Origin: Lutraria lutraria
Taxonomy: Eukaryota; Mollusca; Bivalvia; Venerida; Mactridae
Direction: 5' to 3'
Length of the DNA: 64,000 nt
Assembly (NCBI GenBank): GCA_964023205.1
Contig: OZ026835.1
Coordinates: forward strand, 35,633,380-35,697,379
The translations under genes and the position numbers were made by a program. Position 1 is the stretch's first letter; every line of letters starts with the position of its first letter. This document shows positions 25,554 through 39,200 of this stretch, one piece after another. Below the pieces are notes generated by a model. That model was not told the DNA's origin and did no database searches. It saw only the letters and a list, made by a program, of their open reading frames with translations.

Positions 25554-26452
25554 TCACAGGAGCCTGTTATTCAATCAAAAAAAAAAAATATATATGATAC
25601 TCAATAAAAAATTACCTACGTATATAGAAAAAAACAACAGGAGTGCAATGCCTCCCACTCCCCACCCACATCGCCGATACAAGAATCTCTATTAAACAGC
25701 GGTCAACGCGTGAAATTCTGGTCTACATAGTTAAAGGCTATAAAAAGGTAACAAATGCAGGTCCTACCCTTGACATTTTCTCAGTTTTGCTTATCCTATT
25801 TCAATAAATCTAAGAGTTTCTCCAGCGGAGGGTGGCCATTGCGTGACGTCATCAGCCAGCCAAAGATACTGCTGCGGAGCGAAAGGTTTAAATATTAATT
25901 TTACGCTGCTAAAATGTATTTCAACATGCATTGCTTTCAAAATATTTTCTGATATTGGAAAATGAAAGATTCATTTTATTTGTTAATTAATTTCCATAAA
26001 AGAATTGTTATTAGAGATTTGGAAAAACCCAAGGGGAATTAACTCTAAGATTGATTACATCATCCTGTCGATAAAATACAAGCGTTCTGTACGGAACGGT
26101 ACGGTTGCCCGGAGTTTATACATATAACACTTTACTCCGGAGCAGCATCTTTGACCCGCCTTATGACGTCACGCAATGGCCACCCTCCGCTGGAGAAACT
26201 CTTAGATTTATTGAAATAGGATAAGCAAAACTGAGAAAATGTCAAGGGTAGGACCTGCATTTGTTACCTTTTTATAGCCTTTAACTATGTAGACCAGAAT
26301 TTCACGCGTTGACCGCTGTTTAATAGAGATTCTTGTATCGGCGATGTGGGTGGGGAGTGGGAGGCATTGCACTCCTGTTGTTTTTTTTCTATACGTAGGT
26401 AATTTTTTATTGAGTATAATTTTTTTCCGGATTGAATAACAGGCTCCTGTGA
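25554..26452. mobile_element. 899-bp fold-back element with about 290-bp terminal inverted repeats
   Basis: The left arm (25554-25852) is repeated almost perfectly in reverse at 26163-26452; differences are a few bases and an A-rich indel near the outer end. Ends read TCACAGGAGCC / GGCTCCTGTGA. Both outer flanks are TCAAG (25549-25553 and 26453-26457), a 5-bp target duplication. The core of about 310 bases encodes nothing obvious. The near identity of the arms suggests a recent insertion or gene conversion. Confidence 0.8.
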
Positions 26453-26721
26453 TCAAGTGCAATCCATTTTGATTTATAACAAGTTAAGCGAATGACAGCA
26501 AAACATATTTCACTAGTTTCAGTTCGATAAAAACATTAAACAACATCTCCACAATTCAATTCAGTAAGTAAATGTATACTTTCTGACGAAACACATAATC
26601 ACGTCAAAACGTGTGTAAACTGAAAGATAAACACAAGTCGCGAAATCAAATTAGAACACGAAAAAATACGGTAAACTCCACTCGAATTCGATACACAGTG
26701 ATAAGATATTAAAATAATTAC

Positions 26722-27060
26722 CTTCTCAGTTCAATACCGCGAGAAATATTGAGCATGCAGTTGCAGACGTTGCGTTAAACCGCAAATAAATAGCATGACA
26801 TTTGTTCCGTCGTACGATGATGGCGTGATAAACATAAAAGTTTGACTGGTATGATGAAATTTGCATTAATTGACTCGCTTTAGGTTGAAGACTTAATAAG
26901 CGCCAAAGGCACTCAGATTGATCTTCATACAACCAGTCGATCGCACCTGCTAGACTGAATCGCTTTTTTTGTTCCGACGCTGCTTTCTCACTTATAACGA
27001 ACGAAAACCAGTCGCATTTGTTACCAAGCACGCATAAGTGGGATGCTGTCAATGTTTTTG
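26722..27060 (-). promoter_or_regulatory. Candidate ACC 5' non-coding exon and promoter side
   Basis: On the minus strand a good donor (GAGAAG followed by GTAATT) sits at 26722/26721, and all three frames leading into it hit stops or would hit a stop after joining to the 21587 acceptor, as expected for a 5' UTR exon. The stretch from about 26590 to 27060 is visibly richer in CG dinucleotides than the AT-rich surroundings, which is common at animal promoters. An open frame of 108 codons here (27052-26726) stops just before the donor and is not convincing as protein. Transcript data are absent, so this is an inference from position and splice context. Confidence 0.3.
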
Positions 27061-27349
27061 TTTACATTTTGACTTTATTTAACTTTAAAAGAATGCTTCA
27101 TCTCACAACAGAAATTGGAAAACCCGGAAGGAATGGTTAGTCAAAATTACTGAAAACTACTCTTGAACTTGGCTACTGAAAGCTATATATTTGAAATGTT
27201 ATTAGTTTTCGCGAATATTATTTTTTTAATTTTTTATCTTTATTTAGAAATTGAATGTCTTTTTGTTTGTTGTGTCATTAACATGAATGCAAACTTTTTT
27301 AAGGAGAAAAGTTCTTATTAGGCTGTGTGTAATAGGAGGAAAATAATGT

Positions 27350-27422
27350 CCCCGATGTGGGACTCAAGCCCGTGACCTCCTGCTTGCAAGTCAGATGCTC
27401 TACCATCTGAGCTAATCGGGCT
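27350..27422 (-). pseudogene. tRNA-Ala(TGC)-like sequence, first of two
   Basis: The minus strand has a good D arm (GCTCAGATGGTAGAGC), loop CTTGCAA (anticodon TGC) and a T-arm-like 'CGGGCTTGAGTCCCA'. The anticodon stem has a mismatch next to the loop and the acceptor stem pairs only in part, so it is probably a tRNA-derived repeat and not an active gene. It lies inside a 140-bp block (27329-27469) repeated at 27593-27737. Confidence 0.5.
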
Positions 27423-27617
27423 GGTGTATATCCCAGCCAATTTATAATAGAATATACCACACCGCTACATTCCTTCTTCCTTTTTATTCGAAGTAATTTA
27501 ATCGCGACAACCACAGGCTCTTTAAACTAACCCAGCTATTTGCTTCACCCTAGGTCTAGGATTCCAAGATTAGTCATACACTCACAGCACTTTGTAATAG
27601 GAGGAGGAAAATAATGT

Positions 27618-27690
27618 ACCTGATGCGGGGCTTGAACCCGCAAACTCCTGCTTGCAAGTCAGATGCTCTACCAACTGAGCTAATCGGGCT
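27618..27690 (-). pseudogene. tRNA-Ala(TGC)-like sequence, second of two
   Basis: D arm GCTCAGTTGGTAGAGC, loop CTTGCAA and a fully paired T arm (GCGGGTTCAAGCCCCGC) make this the better preserved of the pair. The acceptor stem still has mismatches. The shared flank (CTGGTGTATATCC to CCACACCGCTACA) shows that the whole 140-bp unit was duplicated or inserted twice. Confidence 0.5.
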
Positions 27691-27737
27691 GGTGTATATC
27701 CAAGCCAATTTATAATACAATATACCACACCGCTACA

Positions 27738-29956
27738 AGTGTATAGAATGTTTGTTTATAAGCATTAACTTAAAATCACAGGTATATATCTATCTTCGAA
27801 TACTGCTTAACTCCCCTTTTGAGTATTATTAGCAGATGTGCAGTCAGTGCAAGAGAAATAATTTTTACAATTTTAATGTATTGACAGTGAAGGTAAAATA
27901 GTGAGACAGAAAACCAGTTAAAGTGTTGAATATACAGACAAGAGTTTTAAAATCAGGTTAAAAACACACCTGCTGCAACTAGTGGTAGCCAATTTTGCAT
28001 ACTGCCTACTTGAATGATTCAGCGTGGGACCATGATGCTATCAATCATGATTCAAAATCAATGTCATAACTTATTCACAGAAATAATACTCATGATCCAC
28101 CCAAAATGATATGTATACGTTATTAAGGTATTCAGCTTTAAAATAATGCATTCTATTTAAGCAAAAATAGACTTGTCATGGTTATGCCCTCTTTTCTCAA
28201 TATATTTATTGTCTGGCTTCATTATTTATAGTTTCTCTGTAGCAAATAAACAACCCTGATTTTTAGCACAGAATCAACATTATGGAAGAGGTTAATTAAT
28301 ATAGATATAAAATACAAATGCTTTGGTTGGTCAGAATGTAGGTCATTCTATTGTTTTGAACAAAATTGAAGTATTTGAAGTACAATAACATGGTACACAT
28401 CAACGTTTCTGTGTTCATCCTAAAGAAATGTTGGTCCACTGGTATGTGGTTTAACAGCATTGCATACTTATACAAGTACTGAAAAAAAGTTTGAAAAAAA
28501 TATCAAAGCAATTTTTTAAATTTAAAATTGCTAAAAATATTTTGGGGAGTTTTGATAAGACAGTTACATAACTACAAAACAGCACTTTCTTAAGGAAGGC
28601 CTTATCATACCACAGTCTACCATCTTTACCAGCGTCAATACAGATATTCCTAAAATAAGACAAGTTTTATTTAATTTCATTACTCACCAATGAGGAAGAC
28701 AGACACATCGTTTAAATCCATACTTATCTCTGATTTATAGGACTGCTTTTTCATGTGATAATTCATCTTCAAACCAGCTTATGTAATAAATAGACTGGTT
28801 TTATTAATAACGAGACATGTATATTAGACTTATGTCAATGCATGTCCGCAACTATATAAATGACCATCAAAGGCTTAGCCCAGTCATTCTACAAATCTAT
28901 ATTTATAAAAAGCACACTTTTTCTGCTGAACTGTTAATAAAATCCAAACAATAGAAGCTAGATTGAGTTTTGTTATGTCATTCAAATACTGTATATTTTC
29001 TTTAAAAAATAGTTGACTGTGATACTTTTGACACCATCATTTACTACATTACTTGTACAGTACATTTGCAACTATAATCAGTTGACTGACAAGTGACCTG
29101 TCCCATTTGTCATAAAAAGTCAATTATGTTGTCTCTGTCTAGAAAAGTACTTCTTACCTGCTAGGCATAATGTGTCAGGAAAATCTTACCTAAGAAGTAT
29201 AAACTCAAACATCCTTCAGGCATCTTTTTATGAGAATAATGATTTTTTTAAATGATTCAATTTTTACTCATAACTGATACTAAATCTGGTAATCAATTTA
29301 ATGAAATGGGATTTTATATTTTAAACAAATTTGGTTTTATTAAATTCTGTTTGAGTAAAGTCTACCAGTTTTGATAGATGGTATTGAATAATATTTAAAA
29401 TATATGATTTGTTTATCATTTATTTGTTACAAAAAATATAAAGCTTACAATATTTGGTTTATTCTTATGATATGATAAACAATGATTTACATGCAGTTTA
29501 TAATGCTGCACATCAATTACTGCTGTCATCAGTATGTCAGAATAATAATGTACTTTACCAGTTATAAATCATGCCCATCTGTACATTGACATGGTCAAAC
29601 CCTCTTCACTGCATGCGCTGCCCTATTTATATCATAATAAGAAATGACAGAGCACATGACCATGTTTCTTTATTGATACATTTACATAAATATACATATT
29701 TACCCATTGACTGATGCTTTAAAAAATCATAATTGCTAACTCAGTTTTTGTGATGGCACAGAATTTGTGATCGAAATTGCAAAGAATACTAGCTTTTTCT
29801 TAATGGGATTAACATAGTTTAATTTAATATTTATTTCAGTCACATTGTATCCATTCCATTAATGTATTATCACATTTTCACCATTCATTTAGATATAAAA
29901 TATGTCATTTATAAAAAATATCATAAATCTATTAATTTGTTTATGTTTTTTCTGTA
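27738..29956. other. Intergenic stretch upstream of the plus-strand gene
   Basis: AT-rich sequence between the tRNA-like repeats and the inverted exon-1 duplicate. I see no gene, repeat family member or clear promoter motif in it. Confidence 0.5.
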
Positions 29957-30267
29957 TACATAGTTCCCATATCTACAATATTTACCTCCCTTGGTGGCCA
30001 TCTTGCTTGGCAAATTTCTTATGCGCTTAATAGAAAAAATCAGAAAATTGGTTATTAAACAACTTAATGTATAAAAGATAACTTAATCATGAAGTTGTTA
30101 AGGCCATAATCACATCAGGTTTAAGAAAATGTAGTTGTCACATATAAATATCCTATATTTAGAATTATCAAAACAAAAATATAAATATCTTCTGTTAGTG
30201 CTTGTTGAATTTGCCAAGCAAGATGGCCGCCAAGGGAGGTAAATATTGTAGATGTGGGAACTATGTA
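29957..30267. repeat. Inverted duplication of the first exon of the 30223 gene (60-bp arms)
   Basis: The 60 bases at 30208-30267 hold the end of the 5' leader, ATG, the five-codon exon and its splice donor. They recur in reverse complement at 29957-30016 with two mismatches, separated by 191 bases. The inverted copy therefore carries an equivalent ATG (encoding Met-Ala-Thr-Lys-Gly) and the same GTAAAT donor facing left on the minus strand. The arms could pair to form a stem. Confidence 0.85.
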
Positions 30268-33200
30268 ATACATAAGCCATTTACTCGCATCAATATCATG
30301 CAGTCTTATCAGAAAGTTTCAAAGTGACTAAACTAAAACATTCTGATAACATTTGATAACAATCATGATACATTGTTTTATCAAATTATATCAAGTAAAT
30401 TCATTGCTGTATTCCTGTACTGAAATTCAGGCTTTATGGTGTGTGTTTTTTAAGTTAATACTCACATACTTTGATTGCAGAGCGTGAAAAGCGTCACTTT
30501 CCAGCATTAGACAACTCAGCATCAATACCTACATACAAAGCACGAGGACGGAGGTATATACCACATGGTTACGGTTTATACGATGAATGGAAACCACACC
30601 CACACAATGTACAGCCTGCATTTACTGAGTATGTATGCATCTTTTAGTGAAAATGTTTGGATCGGCCGCTGGATACTTATTAGCAATGCCCCCAAAAAAT
30701 GTTTAATAATATTTTGAGCATGAAATAGTTGTTCAGTAATTAATAATTTGTTTGCATTATTTTAACAATTCTCCAGTTATCAGTTAGTTGATAAAATAGT
30801 TATTTTGATTTGGCTCAGCTTGGACTGAACATGTCTGAAGTATGCTAATTTCAGCTCATTTACTTGTTGAACTTGGTCAGAATTTGTCTTCTTCTACTTT
30901 TCAACAAGGGCAACAAGAAATAGAAATGATTAAGCAATACTGTTGTTACAATTTTAACATTATGAGTATTTTTTAGCAAGTAATGGTATGTCAAAAAGTA
31001 CAGTACCAGCTATGTGATACCTTGAGTTCTGAATTCCATGGATGAAAACATTTGTATTTTCATATTTGAAGGAGTTATTTCCCTTAGTCCCACACAAACT
31101 AATGTCATGCATTGAGATCACATAATTATTTTCTTAAAATATCGGAGCAATAAAAGTAATTTGCTTTTGAACATAGTAGTGCATTAGTATAGAATTACAG
31201 ATAGTTATTTTTTGTGTGTAAATTTTATGAGGGGGGTTGTAAAAAAAAATTAGCTAGTTCTAGGTTTTGGCTTATAAAATGGTATCGCAGACTGCTGAAA
31301 CTTCTGGAAAAAAATGTTTTCAGTTAAATTTAAATATTACCCACTTGTAAATTATGTGTGAATATTCCTTTACTATATCTACTATTGCAGATCTGGTCCA
31401 GACTGGAAATCACGTCTCAAGTACATTCCCCACCCAGAGGATCCTAAATACCCAGCAGCCGAGATATTTGAAAACAACTGGAAAGCAATGAGACCATTCC
31501 CTTGTAAGTGTTTAAAAGTTTATCATTTATTTATTCAACCCAAAGGGATTCGTACCAATTTTGTTGGTAAATTTTTGGTCTGATACACTCATGTCTGAAG
31601 TAATTTTTATAAAAAGAATTTTATACAGTAGACTCTTGTTACTAGCATAAAGTTTTTTTGATTGTTGTAAATAAAAATTTGAATATTTCATAAAAATTAG
31701 ATGATTGTGAAAATTGCAAAAAAGCTCAGTACTAGAAAATAATCTAGGTTAACAACTTAACAGTCCATCAGTATAATCATATATTTTTTATTATCAGTTT
31801 TAACAGACAAATGTGTAATGGTCAAATGTTTACAAACAGAATTGGTATAAATCTGTCCAATTTAGTTCCCTATACAGTATCATTATTATACTGACTGCCT
31901 TTCACAATCAAGCTTTGCACAATAAATAATGCCATAAAACACATAAAATAACTCTTGGCACACATCATACTATAGTGATTCAACTTAAACCTGCTTCCTT
32001 TAAAATACAAGTAGATGTCATTGATAAAAAAATATTTTTGTCAAATCAAGTTTAACTGACATTTCTCTCCATTACCTTGGAGAACATAATTCCGGTGAAG
32101 TTTGTAAACCTTCATGTACATAATTTTATTGTAGATTTGATTTGATGCTTTATAACGATTTATCAAATTAAATTCTATGTTTGATAGTATGCGATTTTTA
32201 GTCTGATTTATTCAAATTCAAGAGACAATGTTACTTTAATGATGATTATTTTAAGAATGTGCTTTTAAAAAGATGTATAATTATAACTTATAAAAGTTTT
32301 GAATATTTGATTTCGTAATTTCATTACTTGAAAGGTTGCACGATCTAGCAAAGAATTACAGGTAAAAATAACCCGATATATTTGTATTTGTGTTAAGTTG
32401 TGAGATAATTTAATTAACAGGGTAGAGCATAATTTATAATAAAGTTAATATTGTAACATCTAAATGTGTTGTAAGTATTAAAATCACCTGGGATATTGAT
32501 GGTTTTTTTTTCAATTAATTTTTTATGGGGCTTACCTGGTAATATCGAACCAATATCCAGGATGATTTGGCGACTTTTCGAGCTTTAACGGTTGAGATAG
32601 ACCAGGCGTATACTTGAGTAAACTACCTATAAGCAAGCTGGAAGGGCACTTCTTACAATTAATACTCAATGATAAGAGAAGTTGGGCAATGATGTATTAA
32701 TTGACTTGTACATAAGAATTAGTCATAAAAGTTTTAATATCGATACATTTGTGTTTATATCTTAATTGTTTATTAATGTATTGATTAATTTCCATTAAGC
32801 TCGGATGTACCAGATTCTAAGTGGTAGGTTAGAAACAGAGGACTTGATTTTTTGCTTTACTTTTTACTGGGAGCAGATTATGTGCTAACTTTGCTCTTTT
32901 ATTTCATCTTGGGTGATGACTGTTGAATGTATCTTTTTGTTAGAATGGAGATCTAATTAAAAAAATGCCTAGTTGATCGACTCATAGATTTTTGTGTCTG
33001 AAGTTTTTTTCTTATTTTGTGGTTTCGTGTTTTGTAGCTATGGTAACAAGAAGTTTTTCCTGTAAGAATTAGATTTTGTATTTGTAGTTTTTATAAGATT
33101 AAAATATGTTTAAATTTGCTTTTTGTAATAGTTTCCAGTTTCTTATTTTAGTGTTTTAATCTTAACTCAACGTTTGCTTTGAGTGGAATTAAGTCATTAT

Positions 33201-36200
33201 TGCAATTACAGTGCAACCTCTACAAAGCAACACACTTTGGGAGAAGGCCAATTATGTCATTGTTGAGAGGTTGTTGCTCTACAGAGGTTGAATTAATATT
33301 TGAATGGTACAGTTGGGAAAAATCATGCTGTTGTTGAGGGGAGGTTGTTGCTCAAGAGAGAGCCGCTCTGGAGAGGTTCCACTGTACTTACTGTTATACT
33401 AAACCATTTTTATTATACTTGAAAATGTTGTTTCAAATTGTATTTAACTAACTACATTTGATCTTTGTGTTTAGAATTTTTATATTTTTGTCTAAAACAC
33501 TGTATTGTAGTGTTTTTTACTTTTTGTTGTGAAATTAATGAATGTTCTTTTATACCATGTACATTACAATTCTTTATTACAATTTATTTTTATAATACTG
33601 GTACTTTTTGGTATAAATTTTTATGAATTCAAGTAAAGCCAAACCTGTGTTAACAGCTATCTCTGTATAAAGGCCACCCTGTGAATAAAAGCCATTCTTA
33701 TAAAAACAACCTTTGGTTATTTAGAACAATTTGACCCCCAGAATAAAGACCACCTGTCGACAAAGACCACATTATGCCCTTAACAAGGGTGACCTTTCTT
33801 CACAGGTTTGACTGCATTATCATTACATCATCACTATGGATACTGCACAAATTAGAATTTAATTTATTGCATAATTTTCATTTTTCTGTCATTAATAATC
33901 ATCATCAAATTCTTTTGCAGGACATAAATATCATATCATTGGTAAATTATAGAAAAAAATAGAATTAATATTTGCTTGAATGGAGCATTGTATAGAAATA
34001 GTTTGGTATCAAAGTCTAATGGAAGATTAACCTCATCCGTAGTAAATCAAAATCTGACCAATTAGTTTTGTTTTTGATGAATATCAGTCTTTCGTATTCC
34101 CCTCACATCTGTCATATTTTCAATGACCATACTTTTAGCTGTAAATATTCCCCCATTGATATACCTCTAAATATCTACCCTATGTTTGATGGGGATGAAA
34201 CCAGAAACAAACCATTTTTTATTAATTAGATTGTTGTTGTTAATGATACCTGTAATACAGCTTCATACACTGTTCTGTTCAAGCAAGTATTTATTATGCT
34301 TGTGTCTCTCCTATTAGGAAGTCACATGACCAGTCAGACAGTAACATATTCAGAGGTGTGATTTTTCTGCAGATTTCAGACCGAAGATTTCTCAGTTATA
34401 GGGGCCCTTTTTTAGGAACATGCAAATCTAGTGAATATGGTCATTGCCAGCTCTGTGAAAACCAATCCTTGACAAAAAACAATTCTCCCCTCTCATTAGT
34501 GACCAATCGCACCTCTGTGTATTATGATAAGGGTCTAGTAAGCTACGATATATTCCCAGCAATGACAACAATACCTGTTACTTTTAGTTTCAATTAATAT
34601 ACATGTAGTGTATATAATAAGTGGTTAAGTTCGCGTTGCCAAAATGGTAAAACTTTTCGCCCATTTTTGCAAACATTTCTGCAAGTGAAAATAATTGACA
34701 ACATTCTTCATTATCCTTGATGTTTGGTAATTTACGTATATTTGTATTATTAACAGAATATGTAAATGTTATTTATGAAAAAAACATCAAGTCAATGCTG
34801 AAAAATAATGCTTATGTTATTTTAACTTTCTCGTATTCAGTTTTCAATTTTATAACACAATATTATCCATTATACAGTAATCCCTTTTTTCAGGTTAGAT
34901 TTAGATAAATGATAGTACCCAGAAATCCTTATTATAGGCTAAAAATCTAGAACTTTTAGTGTTACAGTACTGAGAAAGAAGCTCATCATACACAAAATAT
35001 CATTTACAATGTTGCAACACATTTCTTTTTAGCAAATTTGGGTTTTATTTACTAGTTGTACAGGAATGATCATCTACTTTCCTGCCCATTGTAAAAAGTT
35101 TGTTAATTATTAATGAAGATAGGCCATCCTAAAAAAAAGAATTGTTGGTTACCTCTGTAGGCAGGTAAACTTTTTTTCTTGTTAACATCATAATTATGCT
35201 TGTATCGAAGACGAAAAGCTGGGCAAAGAACAAAAAAGATATTTCATCAATGCAAGCCAACAATTATTTGGTGTCTGTTCTTGAATTGCTACAGTACTTT
35301 GATTTAGTGCTTTGAATTATTAGTCTCTACTATATATTTACATATGTATGTCAAGGTACTGAATATCTCAGGTTTATAGGTAAATTGATATGTAATGTTT
35401 GTATTGATTGTTCAGTACTTTTTGTCTTAGTTTTGGATTGAATGCATTGAGAACTTTATCTCCAGTCCGTGTAACACAAATTGTAGTTTTGACTATATAA
35501 AGGCAATAAGGTCATGTACAGATAACATTGTTAGATATATAAAGCCGCCAGGGCATGAATTTATTGAAAATATTCCTATCTGAAGTCTTTTGAATATATG
35601 ATTATCTTTTTAAGCAGAATAGGCTAAAATCAATCACAGTGAATACCATTGATAAACGAACATACCAGTAGAATTTTATCTCAGATATATGGAATATTTA
35701 GTTAGTTTGGTACAGAGGAAATTTATAGTAAGAGTTTAGTGTTACTTATTGAAGTAGTTGCATGGAAAGAGTAGTTAGTTATGATTCTTAAGAATAAAAG
35801 TAAATTTTTAAACTGCATGCTTTAGCTAGTATCCATCAGGTTAATTTAGTTTTTATCATTTTTTCTAATGAAAACTGTTTTTTAGTGTAAAAATCTTTTG
35901 ACAATTTGAATTTGTGTGAAAGTTAAAAGCCCTTATTACTGACAATTAATTTATAGGCAAAACAGGAACATAGTGAATGTATTTAAATCATTATGTAACA
36001 TTATTTTGCAGTGTCTTTGTTCATGATTTACAAAGAAGCATACATTTTGTTAGATTATCCATCAGATCTGTTCTGGAGAAATATTATTTTGATCATTGAC
36101 TGAATTTTGAGTGCTTGTGATATGAAATTGTGTAAAATGGAAGGAGTGAAAAATGCTTTTTACATGAATGGTGAATTTGATTCACTTTTTCTGACTTGAA

Positions 36201-39200
36201 GTATCTGCAATGTGCTAACTAGGATATGGTGGTCAAGTGATTGAGCAAGATGCTCACGACCCAGGTTGTAGGTGTGAATCTGGCATAAAATGAGATTTAG
36301 CTAAGTCATCATAAACTGGATAAATACTGATCAGGAAATAAAGGGATAAACAAAAATGTATGAAATTCATATTTTTTTTAAATTGAGCCATCATGTGCAT
36401 CCAATTTTTGGTCCCGATTTTGGAAGTAAAAAGGTGCGTCTTATACATGGGCGTTTACGGTATGTGAAATGACACTGTTTAAATGATTCTCATTCTTTTT
36501 TTCATTTTTAGATACTTATATGAACACAAGGAACGAATGGTTATTGGATCCTGGACTATCATCTAAAGGTATGAGGTGTAAATTTAATGGAGAGCATATG
36601 GCGACACGAACATCCGCCGATGAAATAACACACACTATGCTGTATGGCAAGGGGAGAACTGGTAAGACATCAATTTGTTCTTCAAAATTACAGAAAATCA
36701 AGACTTTTTCTGTAGCTTAATTGATAATTTATCTGTTGTTTAGGTTATAATTTGTCTAAAGTGATGGAGTTCGCTCTGTCGTCTTTTTTGTACCCCGGAC
36801 AAAACAACAAGAAAACAAACGTCTTCCCCTATCAAAATTGACTGGGAAGCTTTTGTCCGAGTGTCCCAATATCATAATACAAATCGAGGGCTCAGCGCAA
36901 CACTGGCGTAACTTGTTCTTATTTCAATATGAGTTACAACACTGTTGCGTTGAGCCCTCGAAATGTACACACATATTTCACTTGTTATTTTCAGCTGATT
37001 ACATAGATAAGAGAAATGGTTTAGATGAGAATTCACCTGGAGATAAAGCCTATAGGACACCAGAATATTCACCTTCATTTCATAAACTTGGCTCTTCTCT
37101 ACCAATTGTAGAGTTTGGGTAAGTTTCTTAACTTATGCTCTGTTTATAAATGTCAGTAAAAAATGATTGAAAATTTTCTGAATTTCGAAACAGTTGGACC
37201 TGAATAACTTTTTCTGAATCTATAGATACAGTTGAACCGACTTACCTGATCAGTCAATTAAAGCAGCCAAGTTGTCTGCTAAAGTCAGATGACCACTTTT
37301 TACATGAATAGGACATTTTACAACAGTCAAACCTGGGAACAAAGGCCACCCTTGGGAGAAACAGATTGTGACCTTTATTTACAGTTGGTCTTTATTCAGA
37401 GGTTATTTGGTTCTATATTATAGCTGTTAAGTGTACACTCAATGAGAGCGAATTATTTATATAAGACATAACTTATGTCTACAAGTATGTCTGTATTTAT
37501 TGTGTTGTTATTTATTGATGTCTTTTATGTATCCATATTTGTTTGATAAACAAAAGTTTAAGGATTGTTTTGCTCAAGTTTGATTTCTAGTAGAATTTAT
37601 GACTTTACTCAATACTGTAGAGGTCCTTTAGAAGATATAGGATAAGGGTATACAATCAGGGTCTTATTTTACGCTGTTTAGTATTTCAATATTTTTTAAT
37701 AAATAGTTGCCTGGTTTTTAGTTAGGAGTGTCACCATGGAAATGACAAACAGGTAAATAAACATGTACACAATTTCATGCATGATTAAATATATATTACA
37801 GATTATATTTACAGTAATAGGTTAATTTTGTACTCAGTGATTGTTTTTTTCTTATGTTAATGTTTTATGTTACACCTATGTTGTTTGTATCAGTTAAAAA
37901 AAATGTTATTCTCTTTTTAAGTAAATAATTCTGTTTTATTTACTGTTGGGAGTAACGTAACTGCTATACATGATAAATGAGGGTAGATTATTATAAGGCT
38001 TGATTTTCATTCATGTCTTTTTGTTCAAATCATATCAATGAAGGATACAAATGAACAAATTTGTAAATTCATAAATTTTCTTCCAAAATATTCTAAAAAA
38101 TTAAAGATATATTATTTAATAGGCTAACTTACTCGGCTTTCTGGTTGGCCGATTTCATGAACAAATTCAAAAGGGCCATCTTCACGATAAATTGAAGGGA
38201 TGTATTTTAACTGTGTCTTAGTGTAAAAATCTATGATTCACTAGCCCTTCACAGCAGCTGTGAGTCAGCCAACTTTCAGAAGGTCAATGGGTCTGAGGTC
38301 TTCATCTATCCTTAAGTAACCAAAATGACCATGGTTGTTGGTGCAACTTAAAACCTCAGTGAAAAAATGGAATAGGTCACGATTTATGTACTAATAGTAT
38401 AATATTCATTCCTAGAACCATACGACCAAAACCTGTGAAACGTCGTAATGAGGAAGAATGTCCTAAATTATTGGAAATACCTGTTGTTATGAGGTAGCAT
38501 GCATTGCATGCTGGCATTCATGATAAATCAGCTATGCATGAATTGATTAAATATGCATGCCATGCTTTTTGCATGAACTATACTGCATGGCAAGTTATTT
38601 AATATTATGTTAATTTTTTATTAACATTATTGGATATTTGTATCTGGCTAATTTGAATGTTCTTATTTGTTTATTTATTTTTAACTTGTCTGTTTACTGT
38701 TTACGAAAAAAAGTCGAGCTATTGTGATCACTGTGTTGTTTGCGTTAATATCTGTGTAGTATCCGGAAACTTTAATGTAGCTCGTAACTCAGAAACTATA
38801 ACAGGTAACAACATGAAAGTTCATAGATGGATAGATCTCACTGAGGCAGTAAACAGACAAGCCTTGGCTAGCGGTACTCTTGTTTAATACTATGTTGACT
38901 ATGGGCCTCAGCAGTAAAGTGGTTATGGTCTTTGTCTAGTGATCACTAGTCTTTAATGACTGAGAGATTGAATCTCCCTCAGGCACCAGGCAGATTTACA
39001 TGTATTTCTGTTCAGCTTGTTTAATGACCGCTGTTGGATCTACCCAGATGTACATCTGGGAGTCTTCCTCCATAGGAAGTCACCAAATCACCATTTCTGT
39101 TGGTGTGACATTAAACCCCAGCTGTAAAAAGTACAACATGAAAAGACTAACTCATGGAAGTCATTATTATATACTCTTATTCATGGATTATACAATATTG

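Larger units (their letters stand above)
31504..36511 (+). other. 5-kb intron of the plus-strand gene
   Basis: Contains MITEs at 33209-33384 and 33636-33815 and an antisense SINE family B tail near 32525-32640. The remainder is AT-rich with no supported exon; a short frame at 34358-34597 has no coding character. Confidence 0.6.

Noticed and set aside
26726..27052. 108-codon minus-strand frame near the ACC promoter
   Set aside because: It stops just before the candidate donor and cannot be joined in frame to the first ACC coding exon; better explained as 5' UTR or upstream sequence.
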